A stretch of 64,000 nt of DNA from Streptomyces sp. ISL-1 (GTDB lineage: Bacteria > Actinomycetota > Actinomycetes > Streptomycetales > Streptomycetaceae): NCBI RefSeq assembly GCF_018614585.1, contig NZ_JAGGOI010000031.1, positions 1 through 64,000 of the forward strand. The letters run 5' to 3'. A model generated the notes under the pieces. That model was not told the origin of the DNA. It worked only from the letters and a program-made list of their open reading frames with translations, and did not search any database. Shown here in pieces: positions 31,490-39,589 of this stretch. The translations under genes were made by a program, and so were the position numbers. Numbering within the stretch: the stretch's first letter is position 1; every line of letters starts with the position of its first letter.

Positions 31490-32743
31490 TCAGCCGTGTA
31501 TCGGCGGCTCCGCGTCCGGGAGGCGGAGAATTGCCCGCGCGCCGCCATCGGGCGCGTTGGCGAACTCCAGTGCCGCGCCGATGACTTGGGCCTGGCCGCT
31601 GGCGATGGTCAGCCCGAGCCCGTGGCCTGTGCCGCGTTCCCGGGAGCCGGTGCGGAAGCGCTGCGGACCGTCCCGCAGCACGCCTTCCGGGTAGCCCGGG
31701 CCGTGGTCGCGTACGGTCACGGTCCTGCCGTCGGCAGCCACCGTGACGGTGACGGGCGCGAGGCCGTGCCGGTGCGCGTTGACGATCAGGTTGGTGAGGA
31801 TGCGTTCCAGCCGCCGGGGATCGGTCCACACCTCCCGCTCCTCCCCGTCCTCCCGTTCCTCCCCGTTCTCGACGACGAGTTGTACGGGCAGGCCGGTGCG
31901 GGCGGTGATGTCCTCGGCCAGGGGGCCGAGGTGGCTGGGGGAGAGATCGGCCTCCTCCGCCCCGGCGTCGAGCCGGGAGATTTCGAGGAGGTCCTCGACG
32001 AGGGCGGCCAGGACGCGTACCCGGTCGCGCACATATCCGGCCGCCTGCCCCTCGGGGAGCAGTTCGGCGGCGGTGACCAGTCCCATGAGGGGGGTACGCA
32101 GTTCATGCGCGACATCGGCGGTGAACCGCTGCTCGCCGCGCAGGCGTTGTTGCAGTGCGGCGGCCATGGTGTCGACAGCCGTGGAGATTTCGGCGATCTC
32201 GTCACTAGGACGCGGAGCGGCGTCGATCCGGGCGTCGAGGTCCCCGCCGGCGATTCGCCGCGCGGTGCCCGCCGCGCTGCGCAGTCGGCGGCTCATCCGC
32301 CCGGCGCTGATCACACCGAGCGGCAGCACGGCCGCGGTAGTGAGCGCTCCGGCCCAGGCGATGCTCGTGTCGAGAGCACTGATGTCACGCAGCGTGGTGG
32401 TCATGTCGATGCGTACGGACAGCACTTGCCCGCCCGCGGGACGGGCGGCCCACATCGCGGGCCCGGCGGGGTCGGTGGCGTACTCCGTTCCCTGGCGGCC
32501 GCGGGCCGCGAGATCGCGCAGCCCCGCGGGCAGCCCGGAGGCGTCGAGACTGGCGCCGGTGCCCTGGACGGTGCCGGAGCGGGCATAGGTGACGGCGGCC
32601 CGGTCGAGCGTCGTACGGGCCGACTCACGGGCTTGCGTGAGTTCCCGGTCGCGCGAGGCGTGGTGGACGAGTAGGCCCACGGCGGCGACAACGGCGCAGA
32701 TGGCCACGGCGACGAGGGCGGCGATGCGCCATCTCAATGGCAT
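31490..32743 (-). CDS. cseC: Sensor histidine kinase, CseC-like
   Basis: A 417-residue membrane kinase, start ATG 32743, two bases after the regulator stop. It has a first membrane helix (WRIAALVAVAICAVVAAVGL), an extracytoplasmic domain, a second helix (near residue 145), HAMP, and the dimerisation H-box FTADVAHELRTPLMGL. The N-box is NLIVNAHRHG, G1 is DHGPGYP and G2 is GTGHGLGL. Gene order and size match CseC, the cell-envelope stress kinase that controls sigma-E in Streptomyces coelicolor, but no sigE is next to it, so this could be a paralogue. Confidence 0.85.
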   Translation of the reverse strand: MPLRWRIAALVAVAICAVVAAVGLLVHHASRDRELTQARESARTTLDRAAVTYARSGTVQGTGASLDASGLPAGLRDLAARGRQGTEYATDPAGPAMWAARPAGGQVLSVRIDMTTTLRDISALDTSIAWAGALTTAAVLPLGVISAGRMSRRLRSAAGTARRIAGGDLDARIDAAPRPSDEIAEISTAVDTMAAALQQRLRGEQRFTADVAHELRTPLMGLVTAAELLPEGQAAGYVRDRVRVLAALVEDLLEISRLDAGAEEADLSPSHLGPLAEDITARTGLPVQLVVENGEEREDGEEREVWTDPRRLERILTNLIVNAHRHGLAPVTVTVAADGRTVTVRDHGPGYPEGVLRDGPQRFRTGSRERGTGHGLGLTIASGQAQVIGAALEFANAPDGGARAILRLPDAEPPIHG

Positions 32744-32745
32744 GG

Positions 32746-33462
32746 TCAGCGCCGCAGTTTGTAGCCGAAGCCGCGGACCGTTTCGATCCGTTCGGCGCCG
32801 ATCTTCGTCCGCAGACGCTGCACATGCAGATCGACGACGCGGGTGTCGCCGTGCCAGGCGTGGTCCCACACCCGGCTGAGCAGGGTTCGGCGCTCCAGCA
32901 CCACGCCGGGCGACGCGGCGAATTCGAGCAGCATCCGCAGTTCGGTCGGGGTGAGAGCCAGCAGCTGTCCGGCGCGGTGTACTTCCATGCCGCGGGTGTC
33001 GATGGTGAGGTCCCCGAAGTTCAGGGTGGCCGCATCGTCCGAGCCGATCGCGGGCGAGGGGGTGAAGGAGGCGCGCCGCAGCAGGGAGCGGATGCGGGCG
33101 ACGAGTACGGCGCTCTCGCAGGGTTTGACGACATAGTCGTCGGCGCCGGCCTCCAGCCCGGATACGACGTCGAGGGCGTCACCACGTGCGGACATCATCA
33201 GGATGGGCGCCAGGCTCAGTTCGCGGATACGGCGGCACAGCCCGATGCCGTCGAGCTCGGGAAGCATGACGTCCAGGAGCAGCAGGTCCGGTTGCCGCTC
33301 GCGGAAGAGCTCCAGACCGGACAGCCCGTCGGCGGCGGTGGAGACGGTGAATCCGTAACGCTCAAGGAGCATACGGACGGTGTTACGGATGACCTCGTCG
33401 TCCTCGACGAGCAGCAGATGCGCCTCGGTGGCACTGCCGGGCATGAGGGGGGCACTGGTCAT
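32746..33462 (-). CDS. cseB: OmpR-type response regulator, CseB-like
   Basis: A 238-residue regulator, start ATG 33462 overlapping the lipoprotein stop as ATGA. The receiver has LLVEDDEVIRNT (acidic pair), the phosphoacceptor in LLLLDVMLPELDG, and YVVKPCE with the conserved lysine. The C-terminal winged helix (LTPTELRMLLEFAASPGVVL, TRVVDLHVQRLRTKIG, VRGFGYKL) is of OmpR/PhoB type. It would be phosphorylated by the kinase encoded next and bind envelope-stress promoters. Family assignment to CseB rests on the lipoprotein-regulator-kinase order and overall similarity remembered from the S. coelicolor system. Confidence 0.85.
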   Translation of the reverse strand: MTSAPLMPGSATEAHLLLVEDDEVIRNTVRMLLERYGFTVSTAADGLSGLELFRERQPDLLLLDVMLPELDGIGLCRRIRELSLAPILMMSARGDALDVVSGLEAGADDYVVKPCESAVLVARIRSLLRRASFTPSPAIGSDDAATLNFGDLTIDTRGMEVHRAGQLLALTPTELRMLLEFAASPGVVLERRTLLSRVWDHAWHGDTRVVDLHVQRLRTKIGAERIETVRGFGYKLRR

Positions 33463-34172
33463 CGGTCTGTCCTGTTCCGGGGGCTCGGCGACGGACTCGA
33501 CCCGGCGGCGGACTGAGCCCGGTCGCCGGTCTGGCCCTGTGGGACGGCCGCGGTGAGTACGTTGCCGTCCCACCGGTAACGCGTCGTGAAGCGGCCGTCG
33601 TTGCCGGTCGACGCAAGGACCAGATCGTGCCCGAAGGTCTCACCGGTGAGCCCGAGGGGACCCCAACTGATCAACACGGGCCGCACGGTTGTACCGAAGG
33701 CCCGGTACACCTGAATCAGCGTCAGCTCGGCTTTCGGCTCATCCAGCGCCACGATCAGCTCGTCACGCCCGTCCCCGGTCAGGTCCCGGTATACGGGCGC
33801 GCGCAGACCGCACGCCGAGCCGGGACAGTCCCGCACGGCGTCCCGTACGAGCTGGGGCACGTTCGGGTCCACCTCCAGCAGCTCTTTGACCGGTATCCGC
33901 TTCAGACCGCCCGCGCCCACCTGGACGCCCTTGATGCTCAGATACTGGCGGTCGGGGCCGGTGGGCTCGTCCCCGGGCGGGGCGGGCGGGGCGTACTGCG
34001 GCCACAGCGGTGAAGAACTGGCGGGCGGCGACACTGGCGGCGCGACGCCCCCGTCCCGCGCACCGGTATCGGCGGCACACCCGACGAGGCTCACGGCCAC
34101 GCCGACGGCGAGTGCGGCGAGGGTGACTTGGCGGGGCCGCCCGCGGTGGTGGGTGTGGGGGAGGCGGGGCAT
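33459..34172 (-). CDS. cseA: Lipoprotein, CseA-like
   Basis: A 237-residue exported lipoprotein. The signal peptide ends in the lipobox LVGC (Cys near residue 32), followed by a Pro-rich linker and a folded domain with paired Asp and Gly motifs (YRDLTGDGRDELIVALDEPK). CseA in S. coelicolor is a negative modulator of the CseB-CseC system on the outer membrane face. No Shine-Dalgarno lies before ATG 34172, only the 10-bp palindrome ataggcctat, so it may be translated from a leaderless or near-leaderless transcript. The neighbour upstream is the divergent adenosine deaminase gene; no sigma factor gene precedes it. Confidence 0.75.
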   Translation of the reverse strand: MPRLPHTHHRGRPRQVTLAALAVGVAVSLVGCAADTGARDGGVAPPVSPPASSSPLWPQYAPPAPPGDEPTGPDRQYLSIKGVQVGAGGLKRIPVKELLEVDPNVPQLVRDAVRDCPGSACGLRAPVYRDLTGDGRDELIVALDEPKAELTLIQVYRAFGTTVRPVLISWGPLGLTGETFGHDLVLASTGNDGRFTTRYRWDGNVLTAAVPQGQTGDRAQSAAGSSPSPSPRNRTDR

Positions 34173-34362
34173 AGGCCTATCAGCGTACCGGCGGGGAGGG
34201 GAGAGGCGGCCGGGGGTGCCGGGGAGCCGGCCGGCAAAGGCCCTGGCGCGGAAGACCCGGTGGAGCTTTCACCTCGCTGGTGGGCGCGTAGCACTCGCCC
34301 CTTTCAGGTGATCACGGCCTGTCACTGCGTCAGTTGTGGACGCGGCTGGCCACGATGCCTGC

Positions 34363-35991
34363 ATGGCCAACAAGAATCGCGGCACCGCACGGAGCCGACC
34401 GGCGATGCTGCTCGCCGCCCTCGCGCTGACGCTGCTCGCCACGCAGCCGGCCGCCGCCTCCGGCGCCGATGCGGATGCGGATGCGGATGCAGCCTCGCCA
34501 TCCGCTGTCGAGCGCCGCGTGTCGGCGTACCTGGACAGCATCCGCGACCAACCCGAAGCGCTGGACTCCTTCTTCCGCGAGCTGCCCAAGGGCGGCGACC
34601 TGCACAGCCACCTCGCCGGTGCGGCATCGACCGAGCTGCTGATGGACCTGGCGATGGCGGACGGTCTGTGCATCGAGAACGGCACCCAGCGGGCCCTCCC
34701 ACCGCCGTGCCCGGCCGACAGCCGGCCCGCCGTCGAGATGCGAACCGACGCCGCGTTGCGACAGCGGGTACTGCGGGCCTGGTCGATGCAGGACTTCACG
34801 CCGGGCGAGGAGTCGGGACACGACCACTTCTTCGCGACCTTCGGCAAGTTCTCCGAGGCGGCCAAGCGCCATCCGGGGGAGTTGATGGCCGAGGTGTCGA
34901 ACACCGCTGCCCGGCAGAAGCAGTTCTACCAAGAACTGATGGTCACCCCCAACGGCGGCGGGGCCAACGCGCTCGCCGACCGGGTCGGCTACGACGCGAG
35001 CCTGCCCCGGATGCACCAAAAGCTGCTCGCCGACGGCGCCATGGACCAAGTCGTGCGCCAGGCACGAACCGAAGCGGACCGGGGCCTCGCGGTATTCCGA
35101 GCCACCGCCCACTGCGACAGCGCGACGCCGGACCCCGGCTGCGCGGTGCCCTTCCGGTTCATCTCGCAGGTCTCGCGGAACAGCGCGCCGGAACGGGTCT
35201 TCACCCAGATGGTGCTGGCCATGGAACTGGCCGAACGCGACCCGCGGTTCGCCGCGGTGAACCTGGTCCAGCCCGAGGACGGAGCCGTCTCCCTGCGGGA
35301 CTACAGCCTCCACATGCGGATGCTCGCCCATCTGCACAGCGTCTACCCGCGGGCGCACATCACCCTGCATGCCGGCGAACTGGCCCCCGGCCTGGTCAAG
35401 CCCGAGGACCTGAGCTTCCACATCCGCGAGGCGGTGAATGTCGCACACGCCGAGCGCATCGGCCATGGCGTCGACATCCGGCACGAGGACGCGGCGGACG
35501 AACTGCTGGGGACCATGGCCGAGCGCCGTATCGCCGTAGAGGTCCCGCTCAGCAGCAACGACCAGATCCTCGGCATCTCAGGCCCCGAGCACCCCTTCCC
35601 GCTGTACCGGGAGCACGGCGTCCCCGTCGTACTCGCCACCGATGACGCGGGGGTCTCCCGGATCACCATCAGCGACGAATACCGGCGCGCGGCCCGGACG
35701 TACAACCTGTCCTACCGCGAATTGAAGGACCTGGCCCGCGCCTCACTCGAGTACGCCTTCCTGCCGGGCCGCAGCCTGTGGCGCACCCTGGACGGCTACC
35801 GACCGGTGCGCGAGTGCCTCGCCGGACGGCCAGGGGAGCGCGAACCGGGGCCCCGCTGCGCGGCGTTCCTCGCGGCCAGCCCGAAGGCGGCGGTGGAATG
35901 GCGGCAGGAGGCGGCGTTCACTGCCTTCGAGCGACGGATCCTCGCGACGCGGGCCCCAACTGGCCCGGCCATTGCCAGGGCAGGCTTGTAG
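34363..35991 (+). CDS. Secreted adenosine deaminase-like enzyme
   Basis: A 542-residue exported protein, start ATG 34363. A signal peptide (AMLLAALALTLLATQPAAAS) precedes an Asp-Ala repeat and the TIM barrel. Zinc and catalytic motifs are all present: DLHSHLAG (HxH), TLHAGE with the catalytic Glu, RIGHGVDI, and VLATDDAG with the Asp pair. These match adenosine/AMP deaminases; the length and secretion resemble extracellular ADGF/CECR1-type enzymes. It would deaminate extracellular adenosine, perhaps for nucleoside scavenging. It is divergent from the Cse-like operon with a 190-base shared upstream region. Confidence 0.92.
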   Translation: MANKNRGTARSRPAMLLAALALTLLATQPAAASGADADADADAASPSAVERRVSAYLDSIRDQPEALDSFFRELPKGGDLHSHLAGAASTELLMDLAMADGLCIENGTQRALPPPCPADSRPAVEMRTDAALRQRVLRAWSMQDFTPGEESGHDHFFATFGKFSEAAKRHPGELMAEVSNTAARQKQFYQELMVTPNGGGANALADRVGYDASLPRMHQKLLADGAMDQVVRQARTEADRGLAVFRATAHCDSATPDPGCAVPFRFISQVSRNSAPERVFTQMVLAMELAERDPRFAAVNLVQPEDGAVSLRDYSLHMRMLAHLHSVYPRAHITLHAGELAPGLVKPEDLSFHIREAVNVAHAERIGHGVDIRHEDAADELLGTMAERRIAVEVPLSSNDQILGISGPEHPFPLYREHGVPVVLATDDAGVSRITISDEYRRAARTYNLSYRELKDLARASLEYAFLPGRSLWRTLDGYRPVRECLAGRPGEREPGPRCAAFLAASPKAAVEWRQEAAFTAFERRILATRAPTGPAIARAGL

Positions 35992-36067
35992 TCGCGGAGG
36001 CCGCTGTCCTGCTCTGATGTACTGCTGGCCCTGGACGTGGAGCGATACGGGGTGGTGGAGGGTGAGC

Positions 36068-36622
36068 GTGGGCAGCCGCGGAGTGCTCGCAGTGGTGGGT
36101 ACGGCGACCGATGGAGTCGAGACGCTGCGTACCGGCCTGGTGGAACCGGCGCCGGCCCTTGGATGGCAGGTGGCCGTGACGCTGACGCCGAACGCCGGCC
36201 GATGGCTGAGCGCGAACGGTGAGCTCGAACGGCTTGAGGCGGTGACCGGGCTGCCGGTGCGGTACACCCCTCGCCTGCCGTCCGAGCCCCGCCCGCATCC
36301 TGTCGCCGACTGCTGCATCGTGGCCCCTGCCAGCGCGAACTTCGTCGCCAAGCTCGCGACGGGCATCGCGGACAATCAAGCGTTGACGCAGGTGAGCGAG
36401 GCGCTCGGCACGATTGGTGTGCCGGTGGTGCTGTTCCCTCAAGTCAACGCTGCCCACGTTCGTCATCCCGCATGGGAGCGGCACATCGACGCACTTCGAA
36501 TCGCGGGCGTGGATCTCGTCTACGGGCCGAACGTGTGGCCGCTGTACGAACCCCGTGAGGGCCCGGCTGATCGAGACCTGCCCTGGTCGGCCATCCTGGA
36601 GACCCTCCGGAACGTGGCTTAG
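36068..36622 (+). CDS. Flavoprotein (PPC decarboxylase-like fold)
   Basis: A 184-residue protein of the flavoprotein family that includes phosphopantothenoylcysteine decarboxylase and EpiD. It opens RGVLAVVGTATDGVETLRTG, has LPSEPRPHPVADCCIVAPAS ANF-type FMN contacts (VAPASANFVAKLATGIADN) and ends in a PNVWPLYEP segment. The start at GTG 36068 is chosen because GGAG lies seven bases upstream; GTG 36062 is also possible. It is probably an FMN-dependent enzyme of unknown substrate. Its stop TAG overlaps the stop of the convergent Ku gene. Confidence 0.75.
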   Translation: MGSRGVLAVVGTATDGVETLRTGLVEPAPALGWQVAVTLTPNAGRWLSANGELERLEAVTGLPVRYTPRLPSEPRPHPVADCCIVAPASANFVAKLATGIADNQALTQVSEALGTIGVPVVLFPQVNAAHVRHPAWERHIDALRIAGVDLVYGPNVWPLYEPREGPADRDLPWSAILETLRNVA

Positions 36623-37551
36623 GCGCTCTTCGGCTTCCTGCCGGTGGTCTTCTTCGCGGGCGTCTTTTTGGTCGTGGACTTCTTCGCGGTTGCCGTGCTC
36701 TTCGTGGCCGCCGTCTTCTTCGCGGCGCGCTTCTTCGGCATCTCGTGGATGGTGGCGGGCCCGCCGCTCTCGCCGCGGGACTCCTTCGCGGCTTGGACGG
36801 AGGCATTGAGTGCGGACATCAGATCGACGACCTGTCCCGCCGGCGCCGGCTCGCCTGCCGGCTTGGGTGGCTTCTTGCCGGCGGCCTTGGCGGCGATGAC
36901 CTCTTCGAGGGCCTCGCGGTAGTGGTCGGTGTATCCGGAGATGTCGTCGGCGGCCATCGTTTCCATGAGCTGGATCGCGGCATCGATCTCGGAGTCGTCC
37001 ACATCGACCGGCTGCGGTGTGAGCTCGGCCGGGTCGCGAATCTCGTCGGGCCACCTCATCGCATGCAGGACGATCGCGTTCTCCTTGACCCGCAGGAGGC
37101 CGAGGCGCTCGCGGTTGTGCCAGGCGAACTTGGCGACAGCGACCTTCGCGCTGCGCTCCAGCGCCTTTCGCAGCAGCACGTAGGGCTTGGCGGCGACTGG
37201 CCCGTCCGCCGTCAGATAGTAGGAGTCGCCGATGCGCACCGGGTCAATGCTGTCGGCCGGCACGAACGCGACGATGTCGATGGCCTTCGCCGTCGGCAGC
37301 GGCATCCTGTCCAGGTCCTCATCGGTGACCTCGACGATCGTGTCCTTGGCGACCTCGTAGCCCCTGCCGATCTCCTCGGTGCTCAGCTGCTTGCCGTCGA
37401 TCTCACACACCTTGCGGGTACGGATCCGGCCCTCGTCCTCCAGGTGGTACTGGTGGAAGCTGATCGACCGGTTCTCGGTGGCGGGCAGCACCTTGATAGG
37501 GATCGTGACCAGCCCGAACGAGATCGCACCGCTCCACACTGGCCTCGGCAT
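36619..37551 (-). CDS. ku: Non-homologous end-joining protein Ku
   Basis: A 310-residue Ku core protein, start ATG 37551 (MPRPVWSGAISFGLVTIPIK is the classical start). Other core features are ISFHQYHLEDEGRI, RKVCEIDGKQLS, EIGRGYEV, and WHNRERLGLLRVKEN. It forms the homodimeric ring that binds DNA ends and recruits LigD. The last 45 residues are a Lys/Ala/Thr-rich tail of the KKTAATKS type, as in actinobacterial Ku proteins with DNA-binding extensions. Its TAA overlaps the opposing flavoprotein stop by four bases. No ligD is next to it. Confidence 0.95.
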   Translation of the reverse strand: MPRPVWSGAISFGLVTIPIKVLPATENRSISFHQYHLEDEGRIRTRKVCEIDGKQLSTEEIGRGYEVAKDTIVEVTDEDLDRMPLPTAKAIDIVAFVPADSIDPVRIGDSYYLTADGPVAAKPYVLLRKALERSAKVAVAKFAWHNRERLGLLRVKENAIVLHAMRWPDEIRDPAELTPQPVDVDDSEIDAAIQLMETMAADDISGYTDHYREALEEVIAAKAAGKKPPKPAGEPAPAGQVVDLMSALNASVQAAKESRGESGGPATIHEMPKKRAAKKTAATKSTATAKKSTTKKTPAKKTTGRKPKSA

Positions 37552-37667
37552 GGGACACCTCCTCCACCGCTGGGCTGCCAGCCTAAAACGCCTCAAAAGC
37601 TTCAGCACGTCCAATAGGGCGGGCGGGCGGACGGTGACCTTTTGGGATGGAGCGCCGTACGGGCGGG

Positions 37668-37976
37668 TCAGGCCGGCGGAGCCATGCCCTCGTTGACGGA
37701 GACGGGGCCGGGGCCGGCTGCTCCATCTTCGCCACGCACCGCCTCAACGATGGATTGATGGAGGGTGCGGCTCGCCTCTTCCGACGGGCAGGAAATAGGG
37801 CTGCCGACCATGGTGTACCAGTCCGAGGCACCGCTGAACTGAACGGCGATCTCGGCCTGGCCGTCGGACCAGGTGGTGTGGACCGTCAGGTCACCGCCGA
37901 TCACACCGACCTCTTCGGTGAGGACCCCACCGGCTCCCGCGTAGATTCCGGTGGTCGTCCACGATGCCCAGGTCAT
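37668..37976 (-). CDS. Hypothetical protein (102 aa)
   Basis: A small protein, start ATG 37976 with a weak AAGG about ten bases upstream. It has alternating short hydrophobic stretches suggestive of a beta-rich fold (IYAGAGGVLTEEVGVIGGDL, then QAEIAVQFSGASDWYTMVGS) and no signal peptide. I do not recognise a family. GC usage at third positions is typical of a real gene here. It may share its upstream region with the forward operon beginning at 38306. Confidence 0.55.
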   Translation of the reverse strand: MTWASWTTTGIYAGAGGVLTEEVGVIGGDLTVHTTWSDGQAEIAVQFSGASDWYTMVGSPISCPSEEASRTLHQSIVEAVRGEDGAAGPGPVSVNEGMAPPA

Positions 37977-38305
37977 GGCGCATGCCCTTACTGACGGTGG
38001 CGGAAGCTGTGTGCCGGCTCGCCCCCCGAGTGCCGTTCTTCGAGTCTGACACCTGGGGGACCGGTACGCGCGGTGGTGGCGCCGGTGTGGCGTCCTCGGC
38101 CGACCGGGAGATCATCGCGGCCGACGGCGGGATCCCGGATGCCCGCCGCGGCGCGGCCCCCCGACCTCGCCGACGCAGGCCGGCGACGCAAGTCGGCGGA
38201 GTTGTTCACCCCGGATTCTCCGAAGCCTGCCCGGGAGTCACCCGACTGCGAAATGCTGTTCCCCGAGCTGAACCGGGGGACAGCGGAGATGCGGGGGAAA
38301 CGTCT
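37977..38305. other. Upstream region of the binding-protein/vWA operon
   Basis: About 330 bases with no gene I can support. The forward frame of the next gene is open through here but the sequence is low in homology and there is no start with a ribosome site; GTG 38306 with GGGGGAAA is a better start. The region should hold the operon promoter. Confidence 0.45.
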
Positions 38306-39589
38306 GTGGTCATCGGGGAGAGACCTGTCATCGAGGAGCCGCGACTGGCCGTCCGGCGCCCGTCGTCGTCCTTATGGTCACGCCGCAGCCTTCTGATCAT
38401 CCTGCTGCCCGTACTGGCCGCAGTCCTGACGGGTGTCGCCGTGCTGGCGGTTTCGGGGAACATCCTGCTGCCCTTCGAGCGGGTCGTCACGCTCGAGGGC
38501 AAGATGGCGTCCAAGCGGGACTTCTTCGAGGACGAGGAGGTTCAGCGTCTCCTGTTGAAGCACCACATACGGGTCCACATCACCAGCTCGGGATCGCGCG
38601 AGGTGGCCATCGGGGACGTCGCCTCCTATGACTTCGTCTTTCCGTCCGGGCAGCCCGCCGGGGATCTGATCACCAGCCAGCGCGCGGCGAAGAACCAATA
38701 CGTGAAGGTGCACCGGCCGTTCGTCAGCCCCATAGTGCTGGCCACGTATCGCGAGTACGCCGAGACCTTGCGGGCCGCGGGAATCGCCACCCCGCAACAC
38801 GCCTCAGGGAAGGGCCGCCCGCTCTATTACGTCCTGGACATGCAGAAGTTCCTCACGAGCATCGACGAGAAAAAGCGGTGGAACGACATCGGGATCCAGA
38901 ACCTCGGGATCACCAACGCGAACAGGATCCTGGCCCAGGGGCCGGACGTCTGTGGGTCCAACTCGGCGGGAACCTATCTGGCGCTGGTCGCCTTCACCTG
39001 GCACGGCGAGAACGACGAGGTGCCGGACACCGACACGGAAGCGGACGACCGGGCGCGGGCGATCAAACACCTCCTGGAGCAGGGCCTGCCGGCCGCGGAC
39101 GTGTTCCGGACGTACCTCTCCCCGGAGGGGAAAGGAATCGCCCCTGTCGTGGTGGCGTACGAGCACCAGTATCTGACCTACCAGGTGCAGTACCAGGCCG
39201 AGTCGATGGAGCTGGACTCCCAGCGGGTGCTTCTCTACCCGGACAGCCAGTTCGTGACCCAGCCCCAGTTCATCTCGCTCACCAGGGAGGGCGAACGGCT
39301 CGGTGAACTCATCACCCGCGACCCCGAATTGCGGCAAAGGGCAATGGAGTTGGGCTTCCGGATTCTCGATCCCTCGGGGGAGGTCGCGGGCGACCAGCTC
39401 TCCCGGTTCCTGCGGCAGCGCCACATCCCGGTCCCCTCGATGGAGGGCGACAACACCAGGTCCTCGATGCCCAGACTGCGGTTTCTGGAAAGGATGATCT
39501 CCATCGTGGGCGACTGCCCGGCGGCCGGGACCTCGGCCGGGACCTCGGCCGGGACCTCGGCCGGGACCTCGCCCGGGCTGCCCGAGTGA
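38306..39589 (+). CDS. Membrane-anchored solute-binding-like protein
   Basis: A 427-residue protein starting at GTG 38306 (GGGGGAAA upstream). A basic N-terminus and one membrane helix (SLLIILLPVLAAVLTGVAVL, about residues 27-50) put the rest outside the cell. The large domain has strands and helices of periplasmic-binding-like type (EVQRLLLKHHIRVHITSSGS, YDFVFPSGQPAG, VVAYEHQYLTYQVQYQ). It resembles the binding domain of the next gene product, which suggests that they work together. The C-terminus is a repeat of Ala-Gly-Thr-Ser. The stop overlaps the next start. Family unknown. Confidence 0.65.
   Translation: MVIGERPVIEEPRLAVRRPSSSLWSRRSLLIILLPVLAAVLTGVAVLAVSGNILLPFERVVTLEGKMASKRDFFEDEEVQRLLLKHHIRVHITSSGSREVAIGDVASYDFVFPSGQPAGDLITSQRAAKNQYVKVHRPFVSPIVLATYREYAETLRAAGIATPQHASGKGRPLYYVLDMQKFLTSIDEKKRWNDIGIQNLGITNANRILAQGPDVCGSNSAGTYLALVAFTWHGENDEVPDTDTEADDRARAIKHLLEQGLPAADVFRTYLSPEGKGIAPVVVAYEHQYLTYQVQYQAESMELDSQRVLLYPDSQFVTQPQFISLTREGERLGELITRDPELRQRAMELGFRILDPSGEVAGDQLSRFLRQRHIPVPSMEGDNTRSSMPRLRFLERMISIVGDCPAAGTSAGTSAGTSAGTSPGLPE
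39526..39575 (+). repeat. 12-bp tandem repeat at the end of the binding-like gene
   Basis: About four copies of the 12-base unit gccgggacctcg, coding for Ala-Gly-Thr-Ser, form the last part of the gene. Copy number is likely to vary by slippage. Confidence 0.8.
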
